A stretch of DNA of 8,019 nucleotides. Source: an uncultured Clostridium sp. (GTDB lineage: Bacteria; Bacillota; Clostridia; TANB77; CAG-508). The notes under the pieces are model-generated. The model saw only the letters and a program-made list of their open reading frames with translations, made no database searches and was not told where the DNA came from. The first letter of the stretch is position 1; each line of letters opens with the position of its first letter. A program made the translations under genes and the position numbers. Shown piece after piece: positions 1 through 6,764 of this stretch. The stretch is from positions 1 through 8,019 of the forward strand of contig CANEFU010000047.1 of NCBI GenBank assembly GCA_947426875.1, in the 5' to 3' direction.

Positions 1-50
1 AGCAAAAGTCTATAAAACATTTTTATGAAATAAATAATCAAATATTATCT

Positions 51-79
51 TTGACACTTATTCCTTTTTATGTTATAAA
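51..79 (+). promoter_or_regulatory. sigma-A promoter of the first GNAT gene
   Basis: TTGACA (51-56) and TATAAA (74-79) are separated by exactly 17 bases, and TG at 71-72 gives an extended -10. It lies about 30 bases upstream of the start codon at 110 and is the best -35 match in the window. Confidence 0.85.
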
Positions 80-109
80 AAGAATTAATTATAAGAAAGG
101 AATTTACCT

Positions 110-850
110 ATGTTAAAAAAAGTAATCCATAATGCCGATTTATATAAATTAAATCCCTTGTTTCAAGATATCAGATTCTATATGGGCAGAACTGCTTTAC
201 AAGGCTTGATGGGAGAAGTATATGCTGACGACATAAATAACCCTACTTTTGCTATTCTTATCGTTAGAAGATATTGCTTCATGAGTGGTAATATAGAAGA
301 AAAAGAATTAAGAGAATTAATTGAAAACAAACTAAAATCATATATATTAATTCCAAGTGACAATTTAAAATATATGATTGAAAAGATTTTTGGAGATAGT
401 GTCACTAAGTTAGAAAGGTATTCTATCAAAAAAGGCACCATATTTGATAAAGAAAAATTAGAAAGATATAAAAACAGCTTTCCTCAAGAATATAATATAC
501 AAAAAATAGATAAAATTATAGCATCTCAAATTAAACAAGAAGAATTTATCTTAATAACAGATGATTATGAAAAAAATGGTGTAGGATTTTGCTGTACCTA
601 TAACAATAAAATTGTAGGTGTTGCTTCCTCTAACATCTTTTATCAAGATGGCATAGAAGTAAATATAAAAGTATCAGAAGAGCATAGAAGAAAAGGAATA
701 GCAACTGCTTTGGCTTCCCATTTGATACTACAATGTTTAAAAGAGAACAAGAAAATAACTTGGGATGCTGCTAATATGAATTCCGTTGGCTTAGCTCAAA
801 AATTGGGATTTGAATATGACTCTACTTATAACATATATAAGTTTATCTAA
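110..850 (+). CDS. GNAT family N-acetyltransferase (ZmaR-like)
   Basis: This is a 246-residue protein predicted to transfer an acetyl group from acetyl-CoA to an unknown small-molecule or protein substrate in the cytoplasm. The GNAT fold is in the C-terminal half. The acetyl-CoA pyrophosphate loop is visible as HRRKGIATA (residues 192-200), followed by a motif-B-like stretch with W218 and NSVGLAQKLGFE (about 224-235), where many GNATs read N-x-x-S-x-x-x-x-x-x-x-GF. The N-terminal 140 residues are less conserved, a layout typical of the PF12746 group that includes the zwittermicin-resistance protein ZmaR. The ATG follows AAGAAAGGA (93-101) at normal spacing. The gene stands alone with its own promoter and terminator and converges on nadE. 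A resistance role is possible for the family but nothing here shows the substrate. Confidence 0.8.
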   Translation: MLKKVIHNADLYKLNPLFQDIRFYMGRTALQGLMGEVYADDINNPTFAILIVRRYCFMSGNIEEKELRELIENKLKSYILIPSDNLKYMIEKIFGDSVTKLERYSIKKGTIFDKEKLERYKNSFPQEYNIQKIDKIIASQIKQEEFILITDDYEKNGVGFCCTYNNKIVGVASSNIFYQDGIEVNIKVSEEHRRKGIATALASHLILQCLKENKKITWDAANMNSVGLAQKLGFEYDSTYNIYKFI

Positions 851-853
851 ACA

Positions 854-895
854 AAAAAAGAAGAATAAAATATAAAAATTTTATCCTTCTTTTTT
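854..895. terminator. bidirectional hairpin terminator between the GNAT gene and nadE
   Basis: Arms at 854-871 and 878-895 pair over 18 positions with one mismatch, around a 6-base loop. The outer part of the stem is an A6/T6 run, so the hairpin has a U-tract in either direction. It follows the GNAT stop codon at once and overlaps the last codons of nadE, so it can serve both convergent genes. Confidence 0.75.
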
Positions 896-1648
896 GTCTA
901 AATAATTTTTTCTCTGAAACGTATATACTGGTATGGGCTCTCTTTTATGCTTAGAAGCTTGAAATTTTTTCAAAATCTTCTGTTTCGCTTCTTCCTCTGT
1001 TTCGCCAGTATTAATCATTTCTGCAATTTGTTGATAAGTAATTCCCATTTTTTCTTCATCTGTTTGTCCTCCTAAGCCGTCATTAGGAGCTTTTTTTAAG
1101 ATTCTTTCTGGAACCCCTAAATACTTTCCAATTTCTAATACTTCTGGCACTGTGAAATTTGCTATTGGATTGAAATCAGATGCACTATCTCCCCATTTGG
1201 TCGTATAACCTACCATTGCTTCGCAAAGATTTCCTGTTCCAATTACTAAATAGCCTAGTGTTTGTGCAATTCCATATAGTGTTGTCATTCTCAATCTAGG
1301 TTTTATATTGATTTTTCCTTCTTTGGATAGTTCTTCTATTTCTATTTTGTTTAGCTCACATTGGATTTCTTTTTCCATCTGTTCATAACAATTACTTAAA
1401 TCTACTGTTAAAAATTTAACACCAAAAGTTTCTGCTACCAATTTAGCATCCTCGAAATCATTTCTATTAGAGTAACATGGCATCGATACAGCTACTACCT
1501 TTTCTTTTCCAATTGCTTTTACTGCCATCGCTAGTACAGTTGCAGAATCTTTTCCTCCACTATTTCCTATTACAATTCCTTTTGCCCCTACTTCTTCTAC
1601 ATATTCTCTAATCCATCTAATGGCATTTTCCGCTTCTTTCTCTATCAT
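881..1648 (-). CDS. nadE: NH3-dependent NAD(+) synthetase
   Basis: The 255-residue enzyme catalyses the last step of NAD synthesis: deamido-NAD + ATP + NH3 to NAD + AMP + PPi. It is cytoplasmic and normally dimeric. The PP-loop ATP pyrophosphatase motif SGGKDS is at residues 30-35. Other family landmarks are KPRLRMTTLY (117-126), GTGNLCEAMVGYTTKWGDSASD split over 137-146 and 147-158, the APNDGLGGQTDEE loop (187-199), and HKR near the C-terminus (234-236). There is no N-terminal nitrilase-like glutaminase domain, and the length fits the ammonia-dependent class rather than the glutamine-dependent one. The ATG lies one base after the nadD stop. Its ribosome binding site, AGGAAGGGG, sits inside the end of nadD, so the two are very probably translationally coupled in one NAD operon. 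No key residue appears to be missing. Confidence 0.95.
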   Translation of the reverse strand: MIEKEAENAIRWIREYVEEVGAKGIVIGNSGGKDSATVLAMAVKAIGKEKVVAVSMPCYSNRNDFEDAKLVAETFGVKFLTVDLSNCYEQMEKEIQCELNKIEIEELSKEGKINIKPRLRMTTLYGIAQTLGYLVIGTGNLCEAMVGYTTKWGDSASDFNPIANFTVPEVLEIGKYLGVPERILKKAPNDGLGGQTDEEKMGITYQQIAEMINTGETEEEAKQKILKKFQASKHKREPIPVYTFQRKNYLDKKEG

Positions 1649-1649
1649 T

Positions 1650-2282
1650 TCAGATTTCCCCTTCCTCTTTATATAAATTGTTTTCTTTTATATAAGATAC
1701 AATTTCATCTGGTGCTAAATATTTTATACTTTTTCCCTCTCTTATTCTTTCTCTTGCAAAAGTGGAACTTAAATTAGTTTTTATCTTGTTTTCTACTTTT
1801 ATAAAGGCTTGTTGGTTGCTTTTTAAAAATTGACTTGCGTGTATCATTTCTGCTATATTGTCTCTATCTCTCTCAAAAACATAAATTTTAAAATCCCTAA
1901 CAATTTCTTCTGCTTTATGCCAAGTTTCTAATTCTTTCAAATTGTCACTTCCCATTGTAAAACATATTTCGTATTCTGTATTCGTCTTTTGTAGTTCTGT
2001 TAAGGTTTCAATGGTATACAATGCTCTTTGACTATCTATTTCTATTCTTGATACTTCAAATTTTTCATTTTTATCACAAACTAATTGTAACATTTGATAT
2101 CGATGCTCATTGCTAATTAAATCTACTTTTTGATATTTACTGTTGACAGGTACAAATAGAATTTTTTCAATTTGATTATATTCATTTACCATTTGCTCTG
2201 CTAAGGAAAAATGTGAATTTAATGGTGGATTAAAACATCCTCCAAATACTACGATTTGCTTTTTGTTTACTTCTTCCTTCAT
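1650..2282 (-). CDS. nadD: nicotinate-nucleotide adenylyltransferase with variant HxGH motif
   Basis: This 210-residue cytoplasmic enzyme should convert nicotinate mononucleotide and ATP to deamido-NAD, the substrate of NadE encoded next. The nucleotidyltransferase nucleotide-binding motif begins at G14 as GGCFNPPLNSH (14-24). The second signature, LSSTFARERIREGKS (171-185), matches the ISSTxIR motif, and the KYLAPDEIVSYI tail is typical of NadD. GSDNL (111-115) and W121 correspond to the usual GADxL...W region. The oddity is that the usual (H/T)xGH tetrad reads LNSH (21-24): the second His is kept, the first is Leu and the Gly is Ser. The start is supported by GAGGAAAG just upstream. The gene leads the nadD-nadE pair. 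A related nucleotidyltransferase with another substrate is possible, but the pairing with nadE favours NadD. Confidence 0.88.
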   Translation of the reverse strand: MKEEVNKKQIVVFGGCFNPPLNSHFSLAEQMVNEYNQIEKILFVPVNSKYQKVDLISNEHRYQMLQLVCDKNEKFEVSRIEIDSQRALYTIETLTELQKTNTEYEICFTMGSDNLKELETWHKAEEIVRDFKIYVFERDRDNIAEMIHASQFLKSNQQAFIKVENKIKTNLSSTFARERIREGKSIKYLAPDEIVSYIKENNLYKEEGEI

Positions 2283-2313
2283 AACTTTCCTCTTTCTTTT
2301 TTATTATTTTTAT

Positions 2314-2342
2314 ATTATAACACTCTTTACTCATTAACACAA
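2314..2342 (-). promoter_or_regulatory. promoter of the nadD-nadE operon
   Basis: On the minus strand TATAAT (2314-2319) is preceded by TGT, giving a full extended -10. The -35 position, 17 bases upstream, holds TTGTGT (2337-2342), only a half match, as is usual for extended -10 promoters. The -35 box touches the base of the inverted repeat at 2341-2386. Confidence 0.7.
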
Positions 2343-2400
2343 TAACCAATACATCTCTACTCTTTGGTAGAAATGTATTGGTTATTTTTTTATTTTTTAT
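2341..2400 (+). terminator. hairpin with T-tract pointing to the plus strand, between GH3 and nadD
   Basis: Arms AATAACCAATACAT (2341-2354) and ATGTATTGGTTATT (2373-2386) pair perfectly, and an inner CTAC/GTAG pair (2357-2360 with 2367-2370) closes a 6-base loop. A T-rich tract follows on the plus strand, through 2400, and overlaps the stop codon of the GH3 gene. In the minus direction, in which both flanking genes run, the hairpin is followed only by GTGTTAATG, so termination of the GH3 transcript would be weak. It may be an antisense terminator, an imperfect bidirectional terminator, or part of nadD control. Confidence 0.6.
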
Positions 2401-4618
2401 ATTCAAATATTTTTTCCTTTGTATCTTCTGAACTAGAGCCTATGAATACTTTAAATTGCCCCTCTTCTGTTGTATACTCTAACTTTTCATTCCAGAATTT
2501 TAGCATCTCTTCCGTAATTTCAAAGGTAATTTCTTTTTCTTCCCATGCTTCAAAATATTCTTTTTGAAATCCCTTTAATTCTTTCACTGCTCGAACAATA
2601 CTTGCTGTTATATCTTGAATATAAAGCTGTATTACCTCTTTTCCCGGAATACTACTATTATTTTTAACTTTTATCGTTGCTGTTACTGAGCCATTTTGCT
2701 TCATTTCATTGCTACTTAATTGCAAGTCTGAATACTCAAATTTAGAATAAGATAAACCATATCCAAATGGATAATAACTTTCTGTTGGAATATCTTGATA
2801 ACGAGATACATAACGAAAATTATGATTATGTGGTCTTCCTGTATGATAGTGATTATAATAAATGGGACATTGCCCTGTCGCTTGCGGAAAACTCATAACT
2901 AATTTACCAGATGGATTCACATCTCCTAATAAAACATCTGCTATACTATTAGCTCCTTCTGTTCCAGGAAACCACACGTCTAATAAGGCATCGGTTTTTT
3001 CAGCTATATTTTTTAAGACGAGAGGTCTTCCATTAAATAAAATCGTTACGATTTTTTTATTTAATTTACGAAGCTCTTTTAATAATTTTTGTTGAATGGA
3101 TGATATTTCTATATTGGCTCTTGAGCAGGCTTCTCCACTTTGTCTATAATGTTCTCCTATTGTTAAAACAATAATGTCTGCTTTTTTTGCAACTGCTATC
3201 GCTTCTTCTAATAATTCTTTTTGTTTTTCTTTTTCATTCTCAATATGAATTGGCTCTATTCCATCTGCTACTAAAATTGGATTAATTTCTTTTTCTTTTA
3301 AAATTTCACTTCCCTTGGCATAAAGAATGTTTTCCTCTCCTAATCTCTCTTCGAAAATTTCTTTAAGCGTTGGTATTTTAGCCTTGTCCGAAAACATTGA
3401 CCAAGAACCAAGTATAGCAATATTGTCTGCATATGGTCCGATTAAAGCAATTTTTTGACCCTGTTTTTTTAATGGTAAAGCTTGTTTTTCATTTTTTAAT
3501 AATACAAATGTGTCGGCTGATAATTCTCTTGCTGCTTTTAAGTTTTCTTTACTTTTCAGAATTCTTTTTTCTTCTTCCTTATTGATATTTCTATAAGGAT
3601 TTTCAAATAAACCTAATTTGTTTTTTAAATTTAGTACTCGTAATACTGCTTCATCTACTATTTTTTCTGGTACCTTTCCTTCTTCTACCAGTTCTTTTAA
3701 ATGATTAGCATAGCAATTTGACATCATGTCAATGTCCACTCCAGCCATTATCGCTTTATAAGCTGCTTCTTTTTTGTCTTTGGAAACACCATGTGCAATG
3801 GTTTCTTCTATGGATGAGTAATCCGAAATAACAATTCCTTTAAAACCTAGTTCTTTCCTTAGTAAATCTCTCAATAACCATGTATTCACAGATGAGGGAA
3901 CACCATTTACGATATTAAAAGAGGTCATTATCATTTCTGCACCACTTTCAATTGCTGATTGATAAGCTGGCAAGTAATATTGCCTAAATTCTCTTTCTGA
4001 CATATCGACTGTATTGTAATCTCTTCCCGCTTCTACTGCTCCATAGGCTGCAAAGTGTTTGACACAAGCTGCTGCATTTCCCGTTTTTGAAATATCTTCT
4101 CCTTGATAAGCTTCTATCATCGTTTTGGCAAATACCTCCCCTAAATAAGGGTCCTCTCCTCCAATCGATTCCATTACTCTTCCCCATCTAGAATCTCGAA
4201 CCAAATCTACCATTGGCGAAAAGTTCACATTTGCTCCTGCTGCTCCTGCTTCTTGGATGGCTATTTTAGTACAATCATATACTACTTTTTTGTCCCAAGA
4301 GCATCCTTGTGCTATCGGAATGGGAAATATCGTTTGATATCCATTAATAATATCTGCCATAAATAAAAGCGGTATTTTTAATCTATTTTTAGATAAGTAC
4401 TCCTCTTGTACTTTTCTGATTTTTTCACTTCCTACAATATTTAATATAGACCCAACTTGATATAACATTTGATTGGATAATTCCAAGTCTTTTAATGGTC
4501 CTGTTATCGTACTAACTTCTTCCATTAAAAATACTTCTCCTGCCACCTGTACCAATTGTCCTATTTTTTCTTCTAATGTCATTTGCTTTAGTAAAGCTAA
4601 TATCTTCTCCTGTTTCAT
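2390..4618 (-). CDS. GH3 family beta-glucosidase, cytoplasmic
   Basis: This 742-residue glycoside hydrolase of family 3 (BglX-like) is expected to remove glucose from the non-reducing end of beta-gluco-oligosaccharides by a retaining mechanism. The (beta/alpha)8 domain covers about residues 10-345, with RDSRWGR (141-147), GEDPYLG (154-160), KHF (187-189) and the nucleophile D266 in GIVISDYSSI. The alpha/beta sandwich domain covers about 365-585, and E496 in SGEACSR is the likely acid/base. YPFGYGLSYSKF (616-627) leads to a fibronectin-III-like domain (about 640-735). There is no signal peptide, so it acts inside the cell. Its ATG overlaps the stop of the upstream glucanase gene in an ATGA, with AAAGGGAA as ribosome binding site, so it is coupled to that gene. 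The Listeria GH3 enzyme Lin1840 is known to act on sophorose and beta-1,2-gluco-oligosaccharides. That specificity is inferred here from the neighbour, not seen in the sequence. Confidence 0.92.
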   Translation of the reverse strand: MKQEKILALLKQMTLEEKIGQLVQVAGEVFLMEEVSTITGPLKDLELSNQMLYQVGSILNIVGSEKIRKVQEEYLSKNRLKIPLLFMADIINGYQTIFPIPIAQGCSWDKKVVYDCTKIAIQEAGAAGANVNFSPMVDLVRDSRWGRVMESIGGEDPYLGEVFAKTMIEAYQGEDISKTGNAAACVKHFAAYGAVEAGRDYNTVDMSEREFRQYYLPAYQSAIESGAEMIMTSFNIVNGVPSSVNTWLLRDLLRKELGFKGIVISDYSSIEETIAHGVSKDKKEAAYKAIMAGVDIDMMSNCYANHLKELVEEGKVPEKIVDEAVLRVLNLKNKLGLFENPYRNINKEEEKRILKSKENLKAARELSADTFVLLKNEKQALPLKKQGQKIALIGPYADNIAILGSWSMFSDKAKIPTLKEIFEERLGEENILYAKGSEILKEKEINPILVADGIEPIHIENEKEKQKELLEEAIAVAKKADIIVLTIGEHYRQSGEACSRANIEISSIQQKLLKELRKLNKKIVTILFNGRPLVLKNIAEKTDALLDVWFPGTEGANSIADVLLGDVNPSGKLVMSFPQATGQCPIYYNHYHTGRPHNHNFRYVSRYQDIPTESYYPFGYGLSYSKFEYSDLQLSSNEMKQNGSVTATIKVKNNSSIPGKEVIQLYIQDITASIVRAVKELKGFQKEYFEAWEEKEITFEITEEMLKFWNEKLEYTTEEGQFKVFIGSSSEDTKEKIFEYKK

Positions 4619-5836
4619 ACTTTTTCCCTTTCTTTTTTCTTTTGTGTAATTTCTAACCTATCTAATCCTTTTTTTATGTATTCATTTTTCATAAAATATT
4701 TCCAAATGAGACCAGTTAAGTAATTTTCAATCATAATCATAGAAATTCCTTTGTCAATTCCGATGCATTCTTCTGCATACCATGCTTTCTTTCCTTCTAA
4801 ATTGTAAGCATCTCTGAATCCATATTGACACCAAAGTTTCGGAAAATGATTGTAGTAGTTTTCTAGTGCTTTAATAGAAAGTTCTGGTGTAAATACAATG
4901 GAACCTGCTGCTCCACTTGGAGAAATGGTACCATCATTTCCTTGTAAATTACTAAATGCTGGCATGGCTCCAAATTCTCCTGAATATCCCTTTGGCCCAA
5001 CACATGCTGTTAATCCCCAAGAGTTTTCTCCAAAAGTTCGGTAATTTTTTTCATTTTCGATACAATATTTTCTATTGGCTAGTGTTGCCTTAATTGAATT
5101 TTCAAACCAGTCAATTCCATTTTTATCTTTTCTTCCTCTAAAATCAATCCATGCATGTGAATATTGATAGGTAAATAAAGTGCCACAATAAGTATAAACA
5201 ATGTCTTTTATTTCTCCATAATTAGTCACTGGTTTTTTAAAATCATCATACATGCTTTTGTTGATGGGATGTGTAGGAGATGCGACACCAAGAATATATA
5301 ACATTAATTGTTCTGCATACATATCCCAATGTCCTGAAAATCCTTCTTCTGGCGAATATCCCATATAAAATTGATTCGTTTTTTCATCTGTGTACCAATT
5401 CCAATTTATATTTTTATATAACTTCTCTGCTTTTTCTTTAATTTCTCCTTTAAAGTATTCTCCTACTAAAATCGCTCCACAAATAAAAATACCTGTATCA
5501 ATAATAGAAACTTCTGAATTCCATTCCCTTTCCGCTGTTTCTATGTGAACAAAATGATAAAAAAATCCGTGAATTGATTCCATATCATTTAGAAAGGTAT
5601 CTAATGTTCGATTCGCTCTATCATACGCCTTTTGGTAAGAAATCCATTTTCTTTCTACTCCAATAACTAGAGCTGCTAGTCCATATCCTACAGAGGCTAT
5701 ACTAGCTACTTCTGGCGATAGTTTGTTTTTATCTCTTATTAATCCGATTTGGTTTTGCTTCTTTTAGAAAGAATTTAAAATCTTTTTTCAACTCCTTTTT
5801 TAATAATTTTTCCCCTTTGCATGAAATTATCCTCAT
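4615..5836 (-). pseudogene. PF10091/GH144-like glucanase, frameshifted near the 5' end
   Basis: The uninterrupted part (5583 to 4615, 322 residues) matches the PF10091 'glucoamylase' family, which includes GH144 beta-1,2-glucanases: FFYHFVHIET, TIDT-like IIDTGIFICG, ENSWGLTACVGPKGY, DGTISPSGAAGS, LWCQYGFRDAYN and MIENYLTGLIWKYFMKN. The same frame is open back to a stop at 5764-5766 and encodes clear family sequence (GLIRDKNKLSPEVASIASVG and onward) but has no ATG, GTG or TTG before 5583, and no ribosome binding site precedes 5583. A proper start, ATG at 5836 with AGGTGA five bases upstream, opens another frame: MRIISCKGEKLLKK through FKFFLKEA, then stop at 5729-5731. Removing one base within 5751-5767 joins them into a 406-residue protein of normal family length. 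No signal peptide is visible. It is the first gene of an operon with the GH3 enzyme. It is either a decayed gene or a base-call error. Confidence 0.85.
5751..5767 (-). other. site of the one-base frameshift in the glucanase gene
   Basis: On the minus strand this stretch holds two A4 runs, CTAAAAG (5761-5767) and GCAAAACC (5751-5758). Deleting one A from the second gives ...FLKEANQIGLIRDK, and deleting one from the first gives ...FLKKQNQIGLIRDK. Both restore the frame, so the extra base lies here, most simply in one of these runs. Confidence 0.7.
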
Positions 5837-5854
5837 ATAATTCACCTCAATTAG

Positions 5855-5883
5855 ATTATAATTGCTTTTTTTCTTAATAGCAA
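5855..5883 (-). promoter_or_regulatory. promoter of the glucanase-GH3 operon
   Basis: On the minus strand TTGCTA (5878-5883, four of six matches) and a perfect TATAAT (5855-5860) are 17 bases apart. Transcription would start near 5848, leaving a very short leader before the ATG at 5836. An inverted repeat, ATTGCT / AGCAAT (5861-5866 and 5879-5884, 12 bases between), spans the spacer and could be an operator, but this is unproven. Confidence 0.7.
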
Positions 5884-5945
5884 TGGAGATTTTTTACACC
5901 TTTTACTTATTTTGCATAAAACAAAAAGAGCATGATTAAACAACA

Positions 5946-5975
5946 AAAAACGATAAGAATATTCTTATCGTTTTT
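5946..5975 (-). terminator. palindromic terminator of the DUF4352 gene
   Basis: A perfect 30-bp palindrome centred between 5960 and 5961 has arms AAAAACGATAAGAAT and its complement. On the minus strand the stem ends in a T6 run followed by GTTGTTT, six bases after the stop codon of the membrane-protein gene. The A/T symmetry lets it work in both directions. Confidence 0.8.
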
Positions 5976-5980
5976 GGCTT

Positions 5981-6661
5981 CTATTGTACTATAAATTCTA
6001 CTCTCTCTTCTGTCCAAGTATCTACATCATATTCTAATGTTATGCTTGTACTGTTTTCTGGTACTTCAAAATATACGACTCCTTTTGCTTTTTTTCCACT
6101 GGATAATGTAGTTGAAAAGCTACTGTCTTCTGCTGACCAGAAAGAATCGCAATCATATCCATCGGCATAACAATCAAAATCGTAAGAAGAAATATATTGA
6201 TTGCTTGTTCCTACATTTTCAAATTCAAATTCTGCTCTTATTACTTTATAGCCTTCTTCCACGTTTGCATACTCATTGTATCCTTTAAAATTAGAATCTA
6301 TGGTTAAAAATGTAATGGCTATATTGTTATTACGAAACGTTTCTCCCACCATACATTTCTTTACTTCTGCTGTTTCCGTAGAATCGGTTATATTTTCTGT
6401 TTCCTTTCTGACTTGTTCTATGATGCCATTGTCTCCTCCTAACATAACTACCATACCTATAAAGTATACTACTATTATTAAAATAGCGATAGATGATGTT
6501 ACAATTCCAGCTATACTTTTTCCTTTTTCTTGTTTTTTACATAGTGATATAATTCCTAGTATAATTCCTATGATTGCTGTTATACAAAAGAATAATCCTA
6601 TAACTGGTATACAACTCATAATAAGTGATATGATTCCTAATATTAATGAAGCTAATCCCAT
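5981..6661 (-). CDS. membrane protein with DUF4190-like N-terminus and DUF4352-like domain
   Basis: The function is not known. The 226-residue protein begins with two or three hydrophobic segments (about residues 2-17, 18-40 and 50-74) rich in Gly, Ile and Leu, as in DUF4190 proteins. A short polar linker (about 76-102) follows, then a beta-rich domain (about 103-226) with VGETFRNNNIAITF, YKVIRAEFEFENVG and a Ser/Gly-rich stretch before GVVYFEVPENS. That order fits DUF4352, a domain usually exposed outside the membrane. Two Cys flank an acidic turn at C164 and C171. I chose the ATG at 6661 because AGGAGG (6670-6675) lies eight bases upstream. An in-frame start at 6718 would sit on the promoter -35 box. 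It has its own promoter and a strong terminator, so it can be expressed alone. Confidence 0.8.
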   Translation of the reverse strand: MGLASLILGIISLIMSCIPVIGLFFCITAIIGIILGIISLCKKQEKGKSIAGIVTSSIAILIIVVYFIGMVVMLGGDNGIIEQVRKETENITDSTETAEVKKCMVGETFRNNNIAITFLTIDSNFKGYNEYANVEEGYKVIRAEFEFENVGTSNQYISSYDFDCYADGYDCDSFWSAEDSSFSTTLSSGKKAKGVVYFEVPENSTSITLEYDVDTWTEERVEFIVQ

Positions 6662-6689
6662 TTTAATTTCCTCCTTTTTTATTTTTCTT

Positions 6690-6718
6690 ATTATATCGAA
6701 TCTTTTGTTTTTTGGCAA
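6690..6718 (-). promoter_or_regulatory. promoter of the DUF4352 membrane-protein gene
   Basis: On the minus strand TTGCCA (6713-6718, five of six) and TATAAT (6690-6695, perfect) are separated by 17 bases. The -35 box directly follows the restored stop codon of the upstream GNAT gene at 6719-6721. No terminator separates the two genes. Confidence 0.85.
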
Positions 6719-6764
6719 TTATTTTTCTTCATTTTTCCATTCCATTTTATATTCTTTTTCGCCG
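6719..6764 (-). other. displaced C-terminal tail of the small GNAT gene
   Basis: Read one frame over from the gene, this stretch encodes GEKEYKMEWKNEEK and a TAA at 6719-6721. It follows DEKT directly if the C at 6764 is dropped. The fit to the expected family ending is why I consider it a frameshift, not a chance open frame. Confidence 0.65.

Noticed and set aside
178..441. Minus-strand open frame inside the first GNAT gene
   Set aside because: It lies wholly within a recognised gene on the other strand, with no promoter or family match.
3984..4187. Open frames inside the GH3 gene (also 2364-2567 and 2862-3095 on the plus strand)
   Set aside because: All lie in other frames or on the opposite strand of a well-supported 742-residue enzyme and show no family features.
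5751..5767. Programmed ribosomal frameshifting or transcriptional slippage in the glucanase gene
   Set aside because: The A runs are only four long, no classic slippery heptamer or strong downstream hairpin was seen, and the family is not known for recoding. An ordinary indel is simpler.
5837..5945. A catabolite-control (cre) site at the glycan operon promoter
   Set aside because: No stretch resembling the WTGNAANCGNWNNCA pattern was found in this region.
6662..6718. Longer N-terminus for the DUF4352 membrane protein starting at 6718
   Set aside because: The start would fall on the -35 box, and the perfect AGGAGG at 6670-6675 fits the ATG at 6661.
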